Below the pieces are notes generated by a model. It did not search any database, was not told where the DNA came from, and was given only the letters and a program-made list of their open reading frames with translations. DNA of 58,171 nt, taken from NCBI GenBank assembly GCA_022447525.1, contig JAKVBA010000032.1:1-58171 (forward strand), read 5' to 3'. This DNA comes from Gammaproteobacteria bacterium (GTDB lineage Bacteria; Pseudomonadota; Gammaproteobacteria; Arenicellales; Arenicellaceae). How positions within the stretch are numbered: the first letter of the stretch is position 1; the number at the start of each line of letters is the position of its first letter. Of this stretch, positions 53,242 to 58,171 are shown piece after piece. A program made the translations under genes and the position numbers.

Positions 53242-53359
53242 ACCGCTGAGTTTTGTTTGGTCAGTACAAATCAAATTCAGGCTCTGTTCAGTTTACGGAA
53301 ATTACTATTCTCCTAAGCCTGCAATAACGCAGTCAACTGCTTAAAAAAGGAGAAGAGAA

Positions 53360-53983
53360 ATGAAAACAAAATTAATTGCATCGCTCATAGTATTAATCGC
53401 AGCCACAAACTATGCGCCAGCGCACGCAAAGGGCTTTAATATTGGCGTGATGGCGGGTGAGTCAAATTTGATTGAACTCGCCAACCGAGCCTGCGATGAC
53501 TTAGGCTTTAATTCACAGGACTTTTTTGCCGCCGCAAACTGCTTAACTGGCGACGATGAATTGACCTTTGGGATCAATGCTAGCTATTACTTCACCAACC
53601 ACATTGGGGTAGAAGGTGGGTATCTAAATCTTGGCGACAGCAGCTTTGTCACCGTATCGCCGATTATCGATTTGCCATTTGGGTTCCCACCACCACTGGA
53701 AACAGTCGAAATATCCACTAACGTGGTTTATGGCGCACTCGCTGGCACCTTACCATTAAGTGAACGTTTAAGTCTGACAGGCAGAGTCGGCCTATACGAA
53801 GCCAGTATCGACGTAGCGATCGACGACGGCTTTGGCATCGCCAGCTTCGAACTTGAATCAACGTCCGATACCTACTTCGGCGCGTCAATCAATTACGACA
53901 TCACTCGTAACGTCTCTCTGCAATTGCGTCACGATAATTTCGACGTTGAAGTAAATACGGTCGGGCTAGCCTATTCATTCTAA
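53360..53983 (+). CDS. Outer-membrane beta-barrel protein (OmpX/Ail-like)
   Basis: This 207-residue protein has a signal peptide ending AHA (about residue 23), about eight predicted strands (YYFTNHIGVEGGYLNLGDS, VVYGALAGTLPLSERLSLTGRVGLYEAS, YFGASINYDITRNVSLQLRHDNF) and a terminal VGLAYSF. An N-terminal segment has two cysteines (ACDDLGF, NCLTGDD). It matches the small outer-membrane protein beta-barrel family. A clean hairpin terminator follows. The role is unknown. Confidence 0.85.
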   Translation: MKTKLIASLIVLIAATNYAPAHAKGFNIGVMAGESNLIELANRACDDLGFNSQDFFAAANCLTGDDELTFGINASYYFTNHIGVEGGYLNLGDSSFVTVSPIIDLPFGFPPPLETVEISTNVVYGALAGTLPLSERLSLTGRVGLYEASIDVAIDDGFGIASFELESTSDTYFGASINYDITRNVSLQLRHDNFDVEVNTVGLAYSF

Positions 53984-54376
53984 ACCCACAGGCTCTATCG
54001 TAGGCAATGCCGAACGTGAATTTAATATGCGTTCGGCATTTAGCCTTGGTCACAACTTTTCGCTACCCAATGGCATCGTTGATCGCCGTAGTAGTTGTCT
54101 TTGTAGTTGCACGATATTTTCTTTGTATCCGAGTGCACTGAGGAGCTATCTTGCTTGCGCCCCAGACTTGAAATAAGGATCTTGATCGTGTTCATATTTA
54201 CCTCGCATAAACAGTCTGACAGGTTAAACTCATTGGGTGTGTAAACAGTATGACCCTGAAAAGCTCAATTGGAATATTTGAAAAACTCAATGCCCACATT
54301 CTAAAAAATGAATAAATAGACAGGCTGCCAGCGGATATCCCGATAAACCAAACTGATCAGACCATGATCCCTGCCA
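53984..54376. other. Intergenic region after the beta-barrel gene
   Basis: These 393 bases contain the terminator at 54006-54040 and otherwise no supported gene or repeat. Confidence 0.5.
54006..54040 (+). terminator. Hairpin terminator after the beta-barrel gene
   Basis: A perfect 11-bp stem (AATGCCGAACG / CGTTCGGCATT) with a 13-base loop lies 22 bases after the stop codon; the tail is T-rich only for three bases. Confidence 0.7.
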
Positions 54377-55012
54377 ATGGACACTAATGACCAAGCGATA
54401 CTTTATTACGTTCACGACCCAATGTGCAGTTGGTGCTGGGGTTTTCACAAAACATGGAGCCAGGTCGAAACCCGACTCAGCCGCGATCACAACTTAAGGG
54501 TTGAATACTTGCTTGGCGGTCTTGCTCCGGATTCTAACGATCCCATGCCAGCGGCACTACGAAGCGCAATTCCCAACTACTGGCGACGTATTCAGGAGCA
54601 CATCCCCGGCACCGAATTTAATTATGACTTTTGGGAAAAATGTGAGCCAAGACGCTCAACCTATCCCGCATGCAGAGCGGTGATTACCGCAAAACGGATG
54701 GACCCGCGTAAAGAAAAAGACATGATATTAGGCATACAACAAGCTTACTATCTGCAAGCCGAGAATCCATCGGATGATTCAACCCTAATTGAGGTCGCCC
54801 AACGCATCGGCTTAAACCAAACCCAGTTTGCAAAACAGTTAAATTCAAAGACCACAAATCAATTATTTGACGATCAACTGACACTAACCTTTAAGTTAGG
54901 TGCGCGCAGCTTTCCAAGTTTGGTTTTGAAAGTGGGTCAGCGCTTGCACCAAATTTCGTTTGACTATAATTCGGTAGAGGCGACCATTTCGTACATTAGG
55001 CGATGTCTTTAA
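54377..55012 (+). CDS. DsbA-family (FrnE-like) thioredoxin-fold protein
   Basis: This 211-residue cytosolic-looking thioredoxin-fold protein has the redox motif CSWC (Cys17, Cys20) in YYVHDPMCSWCWGF. It has a long helical insert (about 70-150: CEPRRSTYPACRAV with two more Cys, AYYLQAENPSDDSTLIEVAQRIG) and the cis-Pro end SFPSLVLKVGQ. It has no signal peptide. This is the DsbA/FrnE-like or HCCA-isomerase-like family, possibly acting in thiol-disulfide or glutathione chemistry. It stands alone. Confidence 0.9.
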   Translation: MDTNDQAILYYVHDPMCSWCWGFHKTWSQVETRLSRDHNLRVEYLLGGLAPDSNDPMPAALRSAIPNYWRRIQEHIPGTEFNYDFWEKCEPRRSTYPACRAVITAKRMDPRKEKDMILGIQQAYYLQAENPSDDSTLIEVAQRIGLNQTQFAKQLNSKTTNQLFDDQLTLTFKLGARSFPSLVLKVGQRLHQISFDYNSVEATISYIRRCL

Positions 55013-55348
55013 AGCTGGGGTAGCTGATATCTGGCTGACCACTGGACACCACCAGACTAATAGACATAAGGCTCAGCTCGACGGCCATAGTAAAAAGTGG
55101 CGCCGAAGTTAGAGGCACCCCCTACAATAAGCCAGCAATAGCAATAGATGACAAAGGCAAGCATCTATATTGAAGAACACTGCACCTAATATCCAGCAGC
55201 AATCGCCGCACCGAACCGCACACCATTTTAAATAATGAGCCCAGCGCCCATAAAACACCCTGAGTTCGGGCAGAGATAACAGTTTGCTCGCTTACAAGAT
55301 GGCAAATTAGCTGGTATCGATTTAAGTCGTATCTGCTAAGATCGGGTC
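55013..55348. other. Intergenic region
   Basis: These 336 bases lie before the AraC regulator. I see no gene, hairpin with tail or repeat that stands out. Confidence 0.5.
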
Positions 55349-56422
55349 ATGTTGTTTTTTGAAGGATTTATAAAGTTCAGTGCGGTAGGCTTAATGCTTG
55401 GCATAGGCCTATTGATGTATCGAGATGGCCGCGGTACGCGCGCGTTGCGATTTAGTCTGCCTTTAATCGTAGCACTGTGCTTTATCTTAATGACCACGGG
55501 CTCGCCAGCCATCGCCATCACGGGGCCTGTTAGGATTCCCATGCGCTTATTTGACTGTTTAACTACCATTTTTGTTTGGTGGTTGGGCTTAGCGCTTTTC
55601 GATGACGATTTTAAGCTGGGTTTGCGTGAGTGGGTTATTGCCGGCATTTACGCGCTTACTGCGATTACTCTGCGCACATATAACTGGGGCTTTCACAACA
55701 TTTTGGGCGATAAAGCGGTGGTGGTGTTTTCGGGTCTATCTCTCGCACTCATGCTTCACCTTTGCTACAAAGCCATCACCGGGCATAAAGAAGATTTGGT
55801 TGAACATCGTAGGCGTATACGTATTTGGTTTATTGTCGCCGTCGCCATGGTGGTAGTGGTGTCTAACCTGGCTGAGCGCACCGCAGAATGGGTTGGTATG
55901 TACCAAGATCAAACCATATGGGTGACTTACATCTTTACGTTCATACTGGCCTTATGGGCATTACTGTGGCTTACCCGCCTGCACCCAGAAGTTATTATCT
56001 TTGACTCCAACAAACCCATCCCGCCAGAACCGAGTCGCATTGATGAACGCGATAAACCAGCCTACGAAAAATTGGTGTCGGTGATGGAAACCGACCGAGC
56101 TTACACACAGCACGGATTCGCCATTGGCGACTTGGCCGAGCTTGTCGGCATACCATCGCATCAGCTACGTAAACTGATCAACCAATCCATGGGCTATCGC
56201 AACTTTGCTAGTTTTTTAAATCAGTACCGAATAGCGCAGGTAAAACAATCACTCTCGGACCCAGAAAAAGCACGAGTGCCGGTGCTCACTCTGGCAATGG
56301 AAGCCGGTTTTTCATCCTTAGCGCCGTTTAACCGCGCGTTTAAAGCCAGCGAAGGTGTCACGCCCACTGATTTTCGCAGCGAATTTCTAGACAGAGCGAA
56401 CAATAACACTGTGCAAAACTGA
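55349..56422 (+). CDS. AraC-family regulator with a multi-helix membrane N-terminus
   Basis: This 357-residue protein has about seven hydrophobic segments in the first 210 residues (FIKFSAVGLMLGIGLLMY, ALVALCFILMTTG-like, IYALTAITLRTYNWG, IWFIVAVAMVVVVSNLAE, WVTYIFTFILALWALLWL). A C-terminal AraC DNA-binding domain follows (about 260-350: FAIGDLAELVGIPSHQLRKLINQSMG in part, AMEAGFSSLAPFNRAFKASEGVTPTDFR in part). It is a membrane-bound AraC sensor. It precedes a sterol-desaturase-family gene by 118 bases on the same strand and may control it. Confidence 0.9.
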   Translation: MLFFEGFIKFSAVGLMLGIGLLMYRDGRGTRALRFSLPLIVALCFILMTTGSPAIAITGPVRIPMRLFDCLTTIFVWWLGLALFDDDFKLGLREWVIAGIYALTAITLRTYNWGFHNILGDKAVVVFSGLSLALMLHLCYKAITGHKEDLVEHRRRIRIWFIVAVAMVVVVSNLAERTAEWVGMYQDQTIWVTYIFTFILALWALLWLTRLHPEVIIFDSNKPIPPEPSRIDERDKPAYEKLVSVMETDRAYTQHGFAIGDLAELVGIPSHQLRKLINQSMGYRNFASFLNQYRIAQVKQSLSDPEKARVPVLTLAMEAGFSSLAPFNRAFKASEGVTPTDFRSEFLDRANNNTVQN

Positions 56423-56540
56423 ATAAAGCTGTTCAATTTTAAAATCGAGCATCATTTTTCAATATCAAGCAGAGAGATTATCGCCAACAAACTAAAGTGA
56501 GCCCATCAGCATTTAGCACTCACCACTACTGAGGGTAATC

Positions 56541-57386
56541 ATGGACTTTATTATTGGCGTATTTAGCAACTTTATTAATCACTTCCCGCAAGACTTTAAA
56601 ACCGAGGCCACTCGATACGTAATCGGCGCGGTGGGTATCTGGCTACTGACTTGGGTACTGCTTAGCGGTGTTCTAGAGAATCGCCGCATTCGCAAACCTT
56701 TACCCGCTAAGTTAAGGAACAAACAAATGATTCGCGAAATAAGAAATTCGTTGATCACCATCCTCGTGTTCACCTTTTGCTTTAGCGTGACTAATCAAAT
56801 TATGGAGACTTTTTACGGTGGTTCGATATTCAAGATTTACTCGGACGTGTCTGAATACGGATGGGCTTATTTGGTGTTCTCCGTGGTGCTGTGGAGCTTT
56901 GGCCTAGACACCTACTTTTATTGGACGCACCGCTTTATGCACATGCCACGCTTCTATAAATTTTTCCACCGCACACACCATCGCTCACACAACCCAACGC
57001 CGTTCACCGCGTATTCGTTTGCGCCGCCTGAAGCCGTGCTGGTGTACATATTCGTACCTGTGTTTTTCATACTCGTACCCATGCACCACACCGCGTTTTT
57101 GGTCGCCATGCTAATACAGATAATTCGCAACGCCATGGCGCACTGCGGCTACGAACTGTTCCCTCGCGGCTGGGCGCAACACCCTATTCTAGGTATATTC
57201 GCCACCGTGACCCACCACGACCTGCACCACGAAAAAAGCAATGGCAACTACGCCTTCTACTTCACCTTCTGGGATCGAGTAATGGGCACCGAACACCCCG
57301 AATACATTCAGCGATTTGAAAAAGCAACCGAGCATAAGCGAGCCATGCCAAATGCATTAAAGAACCCAAAAGTTGGTCAAAACTAA
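56541..57386 (+). CDS. Sterol desaturase/fatty acid hydroxylase superfamily
   Basis: This 281-residue membrane di-iron enzyme has the eight-histidine motifs HRFMH (His130, 134), HRTHH (His143, 146, 147) and THHDLHH, set between membrane segments at about 27-45, 70-90 and 110-125. Such enzymes hydroxylate or desaturate sterols, fatty acids or carotenoids. The last is worth noting because beta-carotene is made by genes elsewhere in this window, but nothing here links them. It follows an AraC regulator. A hairpin terminator separates it from the downstream gene. Confidence 0.92.
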   Translation: MDFIIGVFSNFINHFPQDFKTEATRYVIGAVGIWLLTWVLLSGVLENRRIRKPLPAKLRNKQMIREIRNSLITILVFTFCFSVTNQIMETFYGGSIFKIYSDVSEYGWAYLVFSVVLWSFGLDTYFYWTHRFMHMPRFYKFFHRTHHRSHNPTPFTAYSFAPPEAVLVYIFVPVFFILVPMHHTAFLVAMLIQIIRNAMAHCGYELFPRGWAQHPILGIFATVTHHDLHHEKSNGNYAFYFTFWDRVMGTEHPEYIQRFEKATEHKRAMPNALKNPKVGQN

Positions 57387-57430
57387 AACTCAAAACGCAA
57401 AACTCAAACAAAAATTGAATCACAACACCC

Positions 57431-57455
57431 GCGGAGCAAACAAAGGTTGCTCCGC
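57431..57455. terminator. Hairpin terminator between convergent genes
   Basis: A stem GCGGAGCAA / TTGCTCCGC with a 7-base loop is followed by ATTTGTAG on the forward strand. It lies between the desaturase and the reverse-strand yceH-type gene. Confidence 0.75.
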
Positions 57456-57484
57456 ATTTGTAGTGATCGGCTTATTTACACTAT

Positions 57485-58156
57485 CTATGAAGAACCTTCC
57501 TCTAAACTCTCATCCGCTTGCCACTGCATATCCAAGGCTTTCTCAAGCCTAGCGATGCGCTGCTCCAGCTCTTCTAATTTTGCCGCAGCTGAACCGCTCA
57601 CAGCACTAGGGCTAGATGATTTACTTGGTTTAAAACTAACGTCACTCAAGTCTGGTTGTCCAGCAAGCAAATGCGTGTACCGCTCCTCTCGTTGACCAGT
57701 AAACAACGGCAACTCAACCAACAAGGCTGGGCTTCTTGAAATCATGGAGTCAACCACCTCTTTCACAGCAGAAAGCGACTCAAAGCCAACCGTCTTCTCA
57801 GTACGCGCTTTAATATCAGACAAGGTCAACGGCTCACGCAACATCAAAATAGACAACACCCCTTGCTCCTCACGAGTGATCTCAAACGCACCCGGCGCCC
57901 GATGCGAGAACTTATCAATCCGCTCACCGCGCTGAATACTCACCAACTCCAACTGATTAAGCTGAGTGGCAACATTAACCACCTTACCCTCATCCATCTG
58001 CATCACCGGATGCCTATTAGACTTTTGGTTACATGCCAAGGTCAATGAATTAGGCGTTAATGGATAGTTACTCGGAGTAGCCAAATGCTTCTCCATCAAA
58101 CAACCAAGTACGCGGATTTGTTCTGGGTTTAGTGGGGTATTATTGAAGTCGAACAT
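57485..58156 (-). CDS. yceH: YceH-family protein (DUF480)
   Basis: This 223-residue protein matches YceH (DUF480) from its N-terminus: PLNPEQIRVLGCLMEKHLATPSNYPLTPNSL (in part: EQIRVLGCLMEK and NYPLTPNSLTLACNQKSNR), GEFEITREEQGVLSILMLR-type segments and GLREPLTLSDIKART. It is predicted to fold as two winged helices and ends in a coiled coil (KLEELEQRIARLEKALD, about 186-205). The function is unknown. The complete ORF fits the window; the ATG is 16 bases from its end. Confidence 0.92.
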   Translation of the reverse strand: MFDFNNTPLNPEQIRVLGCLMEKHLATPSNYPLTPNSLTLACNQKSNRHPVMQMDEGKVVNVATQLNQLELVSIQRGERIDKFSHRAPGAFEITREEQGVLSILMLREPLTLSDIKARTEKTVGFESLSAVKEVVDSMISRSPALLVELPLFTGQREERYTHLLAGQPDLSDVSFKPSKSSSPSAVSGSAAAKLEELEQRIARLEKALDMQWQADESLEEGSS

Positions 58157-58171
58157 GGTGATGTTTATTCC

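Overview
This window reads as chromosomal DNA of a marine gammaproteobacterium of moderate to low GC. The evidence is a block of gammaproteobacterial housekeeping genes (hslR, thrH, hemW, hemJ, trmL, purD, thyA, folA, rpiA, mutY, yggX, tRNA-Phe, an yceH-type gene), an Oar-like TonB-dependent receptor, and a complete proteorhodopsin/retinal cassette. I cannot fix the order or genus from sequence alone. I see no phage, transposase, integrase, CRISPR array or rRNA.

Layout: (1) 1-6596: 3' part of a TonB-dependent receptor, a secreted protein of unknown role, an exported amidohydrolase and an outer-membrane-like protein. (2) 7157-19740: housekeeping genes, ending in mutY-yggX and tRNA-Phe(GAA). 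(3) 19900-28538: a CarH/LitR-class MerR regulator, divergent from proteorhodopsin, followed by crtE-crtI-crtB-crtY-blh-idi. Together these supply IPP/DMAPP balance, GGPP, phytoene, lycopene, beta-carotene and retinal for a blue-tuned proton-pumping rhodopsin. The divergent region has GACA motifs in an 11-bp register, as expected for a CarH-class DNA-binding domain. (4) 28825-39864: an M23 peptidase, a beta-barrel protein, metabolic enzymes, a CIA30 protein, an ECF sigma/anti-sigma/DUF4252/DUF4252 operon, and an MFS transporter. (5) 40035-43871: a YtrA-type GntR regulator with a palindromic operator, an ABC ATPase and permease, a DUF2306 membrane protein, and an orphan JetD-like (DUF2220/TOPRIM) protein translationally coupled to it. 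(6) 43892-58156: accessory enzymes and transporters. These include an ArsR repressor with a 30-residue, 11-cysteine metallothionein-like gene directly downstream (48368-48460), a DUF4920 protein, a lipocalin, a DUF2891 protein, SURF1, an HDAC-like deacetylase, a DsbA-family protein, a membrane-anchored AraC regulator, a sterol-desaturase-family enzyme and an yceH-type gene.

The points that most deserve follow-up are the ArsR-micrometallothionein operon, the MerR regulator with a degenerate cobalamin-like domain and its phased repeats in front of proteorhodopsin, and the orphan JetD-like protein in a YtrA/ABC operon. All functional assignments are from motif recognition by eye; no database search was run.
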